From assembly GCF_003931565.1 (NCBI RefSeq), contig NZ_RRYI01000001.1, positions 434,001-498,000 on the forward strand: a stretch of DNA of 64,000 nt, given 5' to 3'. Both the position numbers and the translations under genes were made by a program. This stretch comes from Caulobacter sp. 602-1. Its GTDB lineage: Bacteria; Pseudomonadota; Alphaproteobacteria; Caulobacterales; Caulobacteraceae. Numbering within the stretch: position 1 is the stretch's first letter; each line of letters opens with the position of its first letter. The notes beneath the pieces are model-generated. The model was not told the origin of the DNA. It saw only the letters and a program-made list of their open reading frames with translations, and searched no databases. Below, piece by piece: positions 1-6,702 of the stretch.

Positions 1-78
1 GATGTCGGCCTCGCCGACCTTGCGGACCAGCTGCGCGGACTGGCCGACGCTCAGCTCTTCGAGAAACTTGCCCTGCAT
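1..78 (-). CDS. MaoC-family dehydratase, N-terminal fragment
   Basis: Only the first 26 codons are inside the window; the gene runs off the left edge. The reading M-Q-G-K-F-L-E-E-L-S-V-G-Q, ending in E-A-D-I, matches the start of MaoC/(R)-specific enoyl-CoA hydratases, which open with a Phe-Glu-Asp-Leu-x-x-Gly-like stretch and a Thr/Val-x-Glu-Ala-Asp-Ile motif. A GTG one codon upstream is an alternative start. It lies 22 bp downstream of the HAD hydrolase on the same strand, so the two are probably cotranscribed. The hot-dog fold catalytic Asp/His are outside the window, so substrate cannot be judged. Confidence 0.7.
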   Translation of the reverse strand, partial: MQGKFLEELSVGQSAQLVRKVGEADI

Positions 79-100
79 CACGATCCCCTTGTTCTTGTTG

Positions 101-961
101 TCACCAGACCAGGTCGCCGATGGCGTGGGTCGCGCCCACGGCCTCGGCGTCGAGCAGGGCCCGGACGGCGTCCGGGATCAGCAGGCCATCGGGACCGATC
201 GCCTTCTCGCCATGGATGCCCTTGGCGATGAACAGGCAGGCCAGCCTCTGGTCGTGGGCGCCCTTGACGTCGGTGATGACGCCGTCGCCGATGCACAGCA
301 CGCGGTCGCGGTCGACCGGACGGCCCAGCAGCTGCGCCGCCTCGGCCACGGCCAGGTCGTAGATCGCCGCATAGGGCTTGCCGGCCATGATCACCTTGCC
401 GCCCAGGGTCTCATAGAGATCGGCCAGGGCCCCGGCGCAGAAGATCAGGCGCTCGCCGCGCTGCACGACGCGATCGGGATTGGCGCAGATGAACAGCAGC
501 CCCCGGTCGGCGGCGACCTTCAGGCGATCGCGATAATCCTCGGGGATTTCCTTCTCGTCCTCGTAGAGGCCCGAGCACAGGATGAAGTCGGCGTCCTCGG
601 GGCCCGCCAGGGTCAGGTCGAAGCCCGCCCACAGCGGTCCGTCGCGCTCGGGACCGATCTTCCAGACCTTGGTTCCCGTGTGCGGCGTCAGCAGGGCCCG
701 GGTCGCGTCGCCCGAGGTGACGAAGCCCTGCCACGCCGAGCGCGGCACGCCCAGGCCGTCCAGCTGAGCGACCACGTCGTACGAGGGGCGCGGCGAATTG
801 GAGATCAGCACCACCGGACCCTTGGTCTGGCCCCACCGGGTCAGCGCCGCGCAAGCCTCTGGGAAGCTCTCCACCCCGTTGTGGATCACGCCCCAGACAT
901 CGCACAGCACCACGTCGTAGCGGTCGGAAAGGGCGGAAAGGCCAGCGGGAAAGTCCATCAT
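101..961 (-). CDS. HAD-superfamily class IIA hydrolase (TIGR01459-type)
   Basis: A 286-residue cytosolic phosphatase-like protein. HAD motif I is seen as C-D-V-W-G-V-I-H-N-G near residue 20, motif II as the Ser of V-L-I-S-N-S, the motif III Lys in A-G-K-P-Y, and motif IV as C-I-G-D-G-V-I-T-D near residue 235. This order and the large cap between motifs II and III fit the class IIA (NagD-like) branch, sugar-phosphate or nucleotide phosphatases; the substrate is unknown. Two ATGs stand in tandem (959-961 and 956-958), and an upstream in-frame extension lacks family similarity, so I start at 961. It follows the Asp/Asn hydroxylase by 47 bp on the same strand. Confidence 0.85.
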   Translation of the reverse strand: MMDFPAGLSALSDRYDVVLCDVWGVIHNGVESFPEACAALTRWGQTKGPVVLISNSPRPSYDVVAQLDGLGVPRSAWQGFVTSGDATRALLTPHTGTKVWKIGPERDGPLWAGFDLTLAGPEDADFILCSGLYEDEKEIPEDYRDRLKVAADRGLLFICANPDRVVQRGERLIFCAGALADLYETLGGKVIMAGKPYAAIYDLAVAEAAQLLGRPVDRDRVLCIGDGVITDVKGAHDQRLACLFIAKGIHGEKAIGPDGLLIPDAVRALLDAEAVGATHAIGDLVW

Positions 962-1008
962 GGATTGGGCGGTAAAGCTCGCGGGAGTGGGCGTCAACCA
1001 GGAGCCAT

Positions 1009-1605
1009 CTAGGCGTTCGCGCCCTCGATCGCCAGGGCCAGGCTCATCTGTTCGGCCAGCCAGTCGTTCATGCGGGCGTCGATGACCAGGTGAACACGGT
1101 CCGTGGCCCCGCGATTGGCCGCCGTATGAGGGTCGGACAGGCGCAGGTACCAGGCCTCGCCCGGGGCCAGCGGCGCGGCGACGCCGTTGACCCTGAACTC
1201 GACGTCCGGATTGCTGGTGATCGGGATATGGATCCGCGCCTTGCCGTCCTCGGCGCACAGGTCGAGGTCGGTATGCTCCTTGATCACCGAGCCGGGCGCC
1301 AGCTTCATCAGCCGCACGCTGGTCAGCGGGCATTCGAAGGCGGCCAGGACCGCCTGGAAATAGGCGCAGGCCTCCAAGAACGGCGTCGGGACGTAGTCGG
1401 TGCGGACCGGGTCGGAATAGATCATCCGGATCGGATGGGTCTCGCCGGCCATGCAGCGCAGGGCGATGGCGCTCCAGTCGCCGTCATAGTTCTGGCGGAC
1501 GAAATGCGAGACCCAGGTCGTGTCGGCTTCGACCCGCGCGAGATCCGCGCGCAGCCGGTCCGGATCGAAGGCCAAGGGCAAACGCACGCGGTCTGGAAAG
1601 CGCAT
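1009..1605 (-). CDS. Aspartyl/asparaginyl beta-hydroxylase family protein
   Basis: A 198-residue 2-oxoglutarate/Fe(II)-dependent oxygenase of the AspH fold. The metal site is visible as H111-x-D113 in K-E-H-T-D-L-D-L, with a distal His at about 160 (D-P-H-T-A-A-N-R-G) and an Arg around 170 suited to 2-oxoglutarate. It lacks the long N-terminal region of eukaryotic AspH and is close to a bare catalytic domain. It is divergent from a sulfotransferase-like gene with only 58 bp between starts, so both probably share a promoter region. The substrate is unknown; bacterial members may hydroxylate proteins or small molecules. Confidence 0.85.
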   Translation of the reverse strand: MRFPDRVRLPLAFDPDRLRADLARVEADTTWVSHFVRQNYDGDWSAIALRCMAGETHPIRMIYSDPVRTDYVPTPFLEACAYFQAVLAAFECPLTSVRLMKLAPGSVIKEHTDLDLCAEDGKARIHIPITSNPDVEFRVNGVAAPLAPGEAWYLRLSDPHTAANRGATDRVHLVIDARMNDWLAEQMSLALAIEGANA

Positions 1606-1663
1606 GGTTTCAGCTTATGCTGGTGCTCCGCGTCGCCACAAGCGGTGATCTTCCGGAGCCCGA

Positions 1664-2728
1664 ATGACCCTCGCGCCGAGCCTGGCGGCCTTCGGGCGGC
1701 TGCTGTCCGATGCGGATCTTCGCGCGCGTCTCGCCGAGGAGCAGGACATCGGCGCGGCCGCGTTGGCGTTGGGTCTGGAACAGCCCGGCTGGCAGGCTCA
1801 GCCGATCCGGCTCGACCAGGCGCCGCCACCAGGCTGGCTGCCGGCCGCGATCGACGACGACCGGGTGTCTTGGCGGTGGTTCGGGCGCCGGGGGCTGCAC
1901 GACGGCTTCTACGCGCACGAACTGCAGACGGCGGGTTTTCTGGCGATCAACCGGCTGTTCGCCGTCGAGACGCCGCTCTCGGCGTTGCCGCCCGGTTCGC
2001 GCGCGCCGGACGGCCTCGTCTTTCACATGTCCCGCTGTGGCTCGACCCTGATCGGGCGAATGCTGGCGGCCGATCGCGACGCCACCGTGATCTCGGAGGC
2101 TCAGCCGATCGACGCGGCGGTGCGGACCGGCGACCCGACCCTGCTGCGCGCCGTGGTCGCCGCCTTCGCCCGGCCGCGCGGGATCGGCGAGGCGCGGCTG
2201 TTCCTGAAGCTGGATTGCTGGAACAGTCGGGCGCTCCCACTGTTTCGGGCGGCCTTTCCCGACACGCCCTGGATCTTCTCCTACCGCGCGCCCGTCGAGG
2301 TGATGGTCTCCCACGCCCGCCGCGCCGGAAGCCAGATGGTCCCCTCGCTGGTTCCGTCCTCGATCCTCGGATTGGCGTGGGGGAACCCGCGGGATCCGTT
2401 CTACCACGCGGCCGTTCTGGCGAGCGTCTGCGAGGGCGCGCTGGACGGCTGGGCGAGCGGCGGCGGGCTGCTGATCGACTACAGCGACCTGCCGGAGGCG
2501 GTGTTCACGCGGGTGATGCCGCATTTCGGACTGACGCTGGCTTGCGACGTCGAGGCGGCGATGCGGGCGGTCGCGGGCGTGAACGCCAAGGTCCCGGGCG
2601 AGGCCTTCACGCCCGACAGCGAGGCCAAGCGCCGCGAGATCAGCCCCGCGATCCTGGCGGCGTGCGAGGGCCGCCTGGCGACCGCTCACGCGCGGTTGCG
2701 CCAGCTTTCGGAAATCGTCGTTCCGTGA
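1664..2728 (+). CDS. Sulfotransferase-family P-loop protein
   Basis: 354 residues. The segment F-H-M-S-R-C-G-S-T-L-I at residues 120-130 is the phosphosulfate-binding (5'-PSB) loop of PAPS-dependent sulfotransferases, and a Y-R-A-P-V-E-V stretch around residue 207 fits the 3'-phosphate region. An N-terminal segment of about 100 residues precedes the fold. ATG start with GGAG eight bases upstream. It is divergent from an Asp/Asn beta-hydroxylase gene; the paired arrangement suggests two tailoring enzymes of one modification, but acceptor and PAPS use are inferred only from the fold. Confidence 0.7.
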   Translation: MTLAPSLAAFGRLLSDADLRARLAEEQDIGAAALALGLEQPGWQAQPIRLDQAPPPGWLPAAIDDDRVSWRWFGRRGLHDGFYAHELQTAGFLAINRLFAVETPLSALPPGSRAPDGLVFHMSRCGSTLIGRMLAADRDATVISEAQPIDAAVRTGDPTLLRAVVAAFARPRGIGEARLFLKLDCWNSRALPLFRAAFPDTPWIFSYRAPVEVMVSHARRAGSQMVPSLVPSSILGLAWGNPRDPFYHAAVLASVCEGALDGWASGGGLLIDYSDLPEAVFTRVMPHFGLTLACDVEAAMRAVAGVNAKVPGEAFTPDSEAKRREISPAILAACEGRLATAHARLRQLSEIVVP

Positions 2729-2758
2729 CTATGATCCCGGGATAAGCGGGAGGGGCCG

Positions 2759-3325
2759 ATGACGATACTGATCCTGGGGCTGGCGCTGTTTCTGGGCGTC
2801 CACTCGGTGCGGATCCTGGCCGCGCCGTTTCGCAACGCCCAGGTCGCCGCCAATCCGGGGCGCTGGAAAGGGCTCTATTCTGTCATCTCGGCCGTCGGGC
2901 TGGGGCTGATCATCTGGGGCTGGATCCAGTTCCGGCCGATGGCGCCGCAGCTCTACGACCCGCCACCCTGGGGCCGTCACGCCGCGATGGGCCTGGTCTG
3001 GATCGCTTTCGTGCTGCTGGCCGGCTCGAACGGGCCGGTCGGACGGATCAAGGCGACCGTGCGCCACCCGATGCTGCTCGGGACCATCCTGTGGTCGGCC
3101 GGCCACCTGCTGGCCAATGGCGACCAGGCCTCGGCGCTGCTGTTCGGGGCGTTTCTGGTCTGGGCGATCGTGGACCTGATTTCGGCGCTGGGACGCGGGG
3201 AGCCGGCGCCGGTGGTGACCAAGCCGATCGCGGACGTGATCGCGGTCGTGGCGGGCACGGCGCTGTATGCGGTGTTCGTGGTCTTCCTGCACCGGCTGCT
3301 GTTCGGGGTCTCGCCGCTAGCCTAG
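2759..3325 (+). CDS. NnrU family membrane protein
   Basis: 188 residues with about five hydrophobic spans, beginning at residue 3 (I-L-I-L-G-L-A-L-F-L-G) and ending with a C-terminal helix. The stretch G-R-I-K-A-T-V-R-H-P-M-L-L-G and the following W-S-A-G-H-L-L-A-N-G are diagnostic of the NnrU family (named from a denitrification regulon; resembles isoprenylcysteine methyltransferase-like membrane folds). No nitrite or NO reductase genes are nearby, so a denitrification role is not supported here. Strong SD (GGGAGGGG) before the ATG. Its stop overlaps that of the convergent oxygenase gene through the palindrome CTAG. Confidence 0.85.
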   Translation: MTILILGLALFLGVHSVRILAAPFRNAQVAANPGRWKGLYSVISAVGLGLIIWGWIQFRPMAPQLYDPPPWGRHAAMGLVWIAFVLLAGSNGPVGRIKATVRHPMLLGTILWSAGHLLANGDQASALLFGAFLVWAIVDLISALGRGEPAPVVTKPIADVIAVVAGTALYAVFVVFLHRLLFGVSPLA

Positions 3326-4008
3326 GTGGCGTCGTGGAAGATGACGCCCAGGGTCCGCCGCCGGCCTGAGCGAATCTCGCTCACGCCGTGCCGCAGCACG
3401 CGACGGTGGACGCCGCGCACGCCCTGGGCTGGCCGTTCGCGCACCGCGAAGATCACGCCCTCGCCTTGCCTCAGCGGCACGACCTGCGGCGCGCTCTGTT
3501 GGCGGGGCCGCTGCTCGACGATCACGAACTCGCCGCCGTCGAAGTCCCGGCCCGGCTCGTCCAGCAGGAACGCCGCCTGCAGCGGGAAGACGTGCTCGCC
3601 GTAGAGATCCTGGTGCAGGCAGTTGTAGTCGCCGGGGCCGTAGGTCAGCAGCAGGGGCGTGGGCCGTGCCTGGCCGGCCTCGCGGCAGCGCGCCAGCATG
3701 TCGTCCAGTGCTTCAGGGAAGCGGCGGTCCTCGCCCAGACGCTCGGCCCAGCGGTTGGCGATCGTCGACAACGGACCGTAGAGGCGCTGCCGGAGCCGCT
3801 GCACGACGTCCGGCAGGGGATAGCTGAAATACTTGTACTCGCCGCGTCCGAAACCGTGGCGGGCCATGACCACCCGACTGCGGAAGCCCGCCTCCTGGGG
3901 ATAGAGGTCGGCGATCCCCTGGCAGGTCTCGGGCTTCAGGATCGGGCTGGTCAGGGCCCAGCCGCGCGCGTCGAGCTCGGAGCCGATGCGAATCCAGTCG
4001 AGTGTCAC
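3322..4008 (-). CDS. 2OG-Fe(II) oxygenase linked to Ada (COG3826-type)
   Basis: 228 residues, prolyl-hydroxylase-like double-stranded beta-helix. Iron ligands: H132-x-D134 in C-L-H-Q-D-L-Y-G and H207 in R-H-G-V-S, followed by Arg 216/217 for 2-oxoglutarate. The GTG start overlaps the ada stop by four bases (GTGA), so translation is probably coupled. Proteins of this group occur beside or fused to Ada in many proteobacteria, suggesting a role in alkylation damage, by analogy with AlkB; whether it demethylates DNA is not established by the sequence. Convergent with nnrU, sharing four bases. Confidence 0.8.
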   Translation of the reverse strand: MTLDWIRIGSELDARGWALTSPILKPETCQGIADLYPQEAGFRSRVVMARHGFGRGEYKYFSYPLPDVVQRLRQRLYGPLSTIANRWAERLGEDRRFPEALDDMLARCREAGQARPTPLLLTYGPGDYNCLHQDLYGEHVFPLQAAFLLDEPGRDFDGGEFVIVEQRPRQQSAPQVVPLRQGEGVIFAVRERPAQGVRGVHRRVLRHGVSEIRSGRRRTLGVIFHDAT

Positions 4009-4742
4009 GCGGCCACGCGCGCCCCTTCACGCGCCAGGAGGGCCTGCTTGCGTTCGACGCCCCAGCGGTAGCCCGACAGGCCGCCATCGGCGCGGACCAC
4101 GCGGTGGCAGGGCGTGATCACCGCCAGCGGATTGGCTCCGCAGGCCTGGGCCACGGCGCGCGCGGCGCTGGGCCGGCCGATGGCGCGGGCGATCTCGGCA
4201 TAGGAGGTGGTCCGGCCGGCCGGGATTTCGCGCAGGGCGGCCCAGACGGCTTTCTGCAGTTCGGTGCCTTGCGCGTCGGTCGGCAGGTTCGGCGCGCGGT
4301 CGGGATGATCGACCAGATCGGCCACCGCGTTCAGGTCGACGGCCAACCCCTCGGCGTCCGGCGCAATGCGGGCGTGCCTGAAGCGTTTTTCCAGGTCGGC
4401 TTTCAGCGCTTCGACGTCGTCGCCCAGCGTGACCAGACGCAGGCCAGCGTCCGAGCGGGCCACGAGCGTCAGGCCCAGGCTGGTCTCGCCGACGGCCCAG
4501 CGCAGGGTCTCGCGATTGATGTCGGGCTTGCAGCGCAGGCAGGCGCGCAGGCCAGCGGCGCGGGCGTCTTCCCGGGTGGCGTAGAAGGCGACGTTCTTGC
4601 GCAGCGGACGGCCGCCGCAGCTGGCGACGCAATAGACGCCGGTGGTGCGCACGCCGATATAGAAGGCGCCCTCCGCGGCGCGGTCCTTGGCGCGCATGGC
4701 GTCCCAGCGCGCGTCATCATCGGGATAGGTCGAAGCGATCAT
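4005..4742 (-). CDS. ada: Ada-type methyltransferase lacking the AraC domain
   Basis: 245 residues. The N-terminal zinc domain has Cys38, Cys42, Cys68 and Cys71; in E. coli Ada the equivalent Cys38 accepts methyl groups from phosphotriesters. The C-terminal O6-alkylguanine methyltransferase domain (about residues 87-240) carries the acceptor Cys212 in I-T-P-C-H-R-V-V. Between them, where E. coli Ada (about 350 residues) has an AraC-type helix-turn-helix, only some 15 residues remain, so the usual activator domain is absent. Start chosen at 4742 because AAGGAGA stands at SD distance; that SD lies in a hairpin. An in-frame ATG at 4769 would add nine residues. First gene of a two-gene unit with the oxygenase. 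Confidence 0.88.
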   Translation of the reverse strand: MIASTYPDDDARWDAMRAKDRAAEGAFYIGVRTTGVYCVASCGGRPLRKNVAFYATREDARAAGLRACLRCKPDINRETLRWAVGETSLGLTLVARSDAGLRLVTLGDDVEALKADLEKRFRHARIAPDAEGLAVDLNAVADLVDHPDRAPNLPTDAQGTELQKAVWAALREIPAGRTTSYAEIARAIGRPSAARAVAQACGANPLAVITPCHRVVRADGGLSGYRWGVERKQALLAREGARVAA

Positions 4743-4747
4743 GGGGA

Positions 4748-4765
4748 TCTCCTTTCGTAAGGAGA
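4748..4765 (-). promoter_or_regulatory. Hairpin sequestering the ada Shine-Dalgarno
   Basis: In the ada mRNA the SD AAGGAGA is preceded by its exact complement UCUCCUU, with the four-base loop ACGA between them: a perfect 7-bp stem placing the whole SD in a helix five bases before the AUG. This predicts translational control (occlusion opened by another factor or by ribosomes entering at the in-frame upstream AUG at 4769). Function is inferred from pairing alone. Confidence 0.5.
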
Positions 4766-4841
4766 CCATGCGCCGGACTATGCCGGCGATCATTCCGAAG
4801 CTTGCGGCTCCGCGCCCAAAGCTGTCAGCAGTCGAAAGGGC

Positions 4842-6206
4842 CTACCAGCCGACGGCGCGGCGGCGCAGGGCGCCGCGGATGAAGTCCTGCGGCGGCTCGG
4901 CCTCGGCCAGCACCGCGTCGCGGATGGCGCGCGGTTCGCCGAACAAGTGGCCTTGGCCGTAGCCGATGTCGAGATCCAGGATGTCGACGATCTGCTTCTC
5001 GGCCTCGACCTTCTCGACGATGACCTCGATGCCATAGCGGCGGGTCAGGGCGGCGAAGTCGGCGGCGTTCAAGTCGGGCAGCGAGGCGATCACCAGCTTG
5101 CCGTCCTGCTCTTCCAGCTGGTCCAGCATCATCTGGGCGCCGACCTTCAGGTAGCGGACGTCGGCGCGGGCCAGATCCTGGAAATCCAGGTCCAGGTCGC
5201 TGACCTTGTCGAGGCTGAAGCTGAAGCCCAGGCTGGCCAGGCGGGCCATGTGGCGGGCCTCGACCGGGCCCCGGCGATCGAACGCCGCCTGGCCCAGCTC
5301 GAAGATCACCGCGCCGGCCAGGTCCTTGTTGGCCTGCATGAATTCCAGGAACTGCGGGAAGAAGCTCTCGTCGCCCAGGCTGGCCAGGGAGATGTTGCAG
5401 AAGATCCCGACCTTGCGATCCTGCTTGGCCAGACGACGGACGATCTGCACGCAGCGGAACAGCAGCAGGTTGTCGATGGCCGTCATCAGGCCTTCAGGCT
5501 CGGCCACGGCCAGGTACTCGGCCGGCATCATCACGCGACCGGTTTCGTCGCGCAGGCGCGAAAAGCTCTCGTAGAACACGGTCCGGCGCTGGGGCAGGCT
5601 GACGATCGGCTGCAGGTAGAGGTCGACGCGGTTCTCGGCCAGGGCGTCCTGCACGACCTGAAGCATGTGGCTGGTCTGCGGCGCGCGTTCGCGGCCCAGA
5701 TTGTGACTGCGGGCCGAGGCGGCGGCGACCTGGTGGCTGAGCTGGTGCTCGAGCCGGTCGTTCATCTGACCGATCAGGTCTTCCAACTGATGGACCTCGG
5801 TCGACAGCTCTTCCGTACGGCGCTGGGCGTCGGCGGCGACCGACTCCACGAGATCCGACACGCGCGCGTCGACCTTCTCGATCTGGTCCAGCAGGATGGC
5901 GTGCGCCTCGCGCACGGTGTCGATATCGCCGCGCAGAGCGGCGGCGAGGAAGGTCTGGCCCAGCAGGCCGTGGAAGGCGAAGCACAGGCCCAGCGCGCCG
6001 ATGAAGGCCGAGACGCCGACAGCCGGGGTCGCGCCCATCCTCCAGAGGAAGAGGGAGACGATCAGAGCCAGACAAAGATAAGCCCCCGTCAGGAGCCCCA
6101 GCATCAGCCTACGCATCATTCGCCCATACGAATCGTAACACGCAATCAGACCGACCCACGGTCGAAGAGTCGAATCTATTAACGACCCTGCGCCATTCGG
6201 TCCCAA
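4842..6206 (-). CDS. tipF: TipF, EAL-domain regulator of polar flagellum assembly
   Basis: 454 residues from the TTG at 6206. Two membrane helices (about residues 36-57 and 64-88), a coiled coil (about 95-160), then a C-terminal EAL domain (about 185-450). The EAL motif reads F-Y-E-S-F-S-R-L and later metal-binding residues are degenerate, fitting TipF, a c-di-GMP receptor rather than a phosphodiesterase that places the flagellum at the new pole in Caulobacter. The gene lies beside feoAB, as I recall for C. crescentus. The start is uncertain: ATGs at 6119 and 6116 (M-M-R-R-L-M) begin just before the first helix, but the longer form fits my recollection of the published numbering. Confidence 0.82.
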   Translation of the reverse strand: MGPNGAGSLIDSTLRPWVGLIACYDSYGRMMRRLMLGLLTGAYLCLALIVSLFLWRMGATPAVGVSAFIGALGLCFAFHGLLGQTFLAAALRGDIDTVREAHAILLDQIEKVDARVSDLVESVAADAQRRTEELSTEVHQLEDLIGQMNDRLEHQLSHQVAAASARSHNLGRERAPQTSHMLQVVQDALAENRVDLYLQPIVSLPQRRTVFYESFSRLRDETGRVMMPAEYLAVAEPEGLMTAIDNLLLFRCVQIVRRLAKQDRKVGIFCNISLASLGDESFFPQFLEFMQANKDLAGAVIFELGQAAFDRRGPVEARHMARLASLGFSFSLDKVSDLDLDFQDLARADVRYLKVGAQMMLDQLEEQDGKLVIASLPDLNAADFAALTRRYGIEVIVEKVEAEKQIVDILDLDIGYGQGHLFGEPRAIRDAVLAEAEPPQDFIRGALRRRAVGW

Positions 6207-6345
6207 CAGCCCGCCAGCCGGGCAGGCGAGCGCCCCTTAGTTGCGGGTCTTCCGGCCGTCGAACCGCAAACACGCTTCGGCGGAACACCCTTAAGGACGA
6301 TCATAACCCAAGACGCGCGGATCGTTGAATCGACATTGGCCTCTT

Positions 6346-6367
6346 CGACTGATAATCGTTCGCAATC
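6346..6367. promoter_or_regulatory. Candidate Fur box upstream of feoA
   Basis: Read on the minus strand the site is GATTGCGAACGATTATCAGTCG, which fits the alphaproteobacterial Fur pattern TTGCGAAtGATTaTCA in its left and centre parts; the right half is poor. It ends about 15 bp before the feoA start, where an iron-responsive repressor would act. It is called on similarity and position only. Confidence 0.45.
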
Positions 6368-6381
6368 TAATCGGAGCCATT

Positions 6382-6699
6382 ATGTCCGAAGCGTTCGCGT
6401 TGTCCCCTCAGTTCAATCCCGCCGATACTCTCGACGTGCGTCCCCTGGCCACGGCCGGGCGGGGCGATCGCGGGGTGATCGTCAAGGTCACCGGCGTGTC
6501 CGGCGCGGCCGAGGCCGTGGTGGCGGAGGAGCTCGAGCGACGCCTGCTGGAGATGGGCTTCGTCGAGGGCGCGGCCATCGAGGTTCTGCATGAGGGCCTG
6601 TTCGGCCGCGACCCGATCGCCGTGCGCGTCGACGACACCCGCGTGGCCCTGCGCCGCCGTGAAGCCGGCGCCGTCACCGTGAAATTCGACGGACTCTAG
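6382..6699 (+). CDS. feoA: FeoA-domain protein, ferrous iron transport
   Basis: 105 residues with an SH3-like FeoA domain in the second half; E-R-R-L-L-E-M-G-F-V-E-G-A is the typical core, followed by I-A-V-R-V-D-D-T-R-V-A-L-R. FeoA is a small cytosolic partner of the Fe(II) transporter FeoB. The ATG at 6382 has GGAG five bases upstream; the in-frame extension to 6325 is not supported. It has an extra N-terminal stretch of about 28 residues compared with minimal FeoA. Three bases separate it from feoB, so they form one operon, probably under Fur. No feoC is seen. Confidence 0.9.
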   Translation: MSEAFALSPQFNPADTLDVRPLATAGRGDRGVIVKVTGVSGAAEAVVAEELERRLLEMGFVEGAAIEVLHEGLFGRDPIAVRVDDTRVALRRREAGAVTVKFDGL

Positions 6700-6702
6700 A
6701 CC

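Noticed and set aside
2759..3325. Denitrification locus
   Set aside because: NnrU alone; no nir, nor or nos gene nearby.
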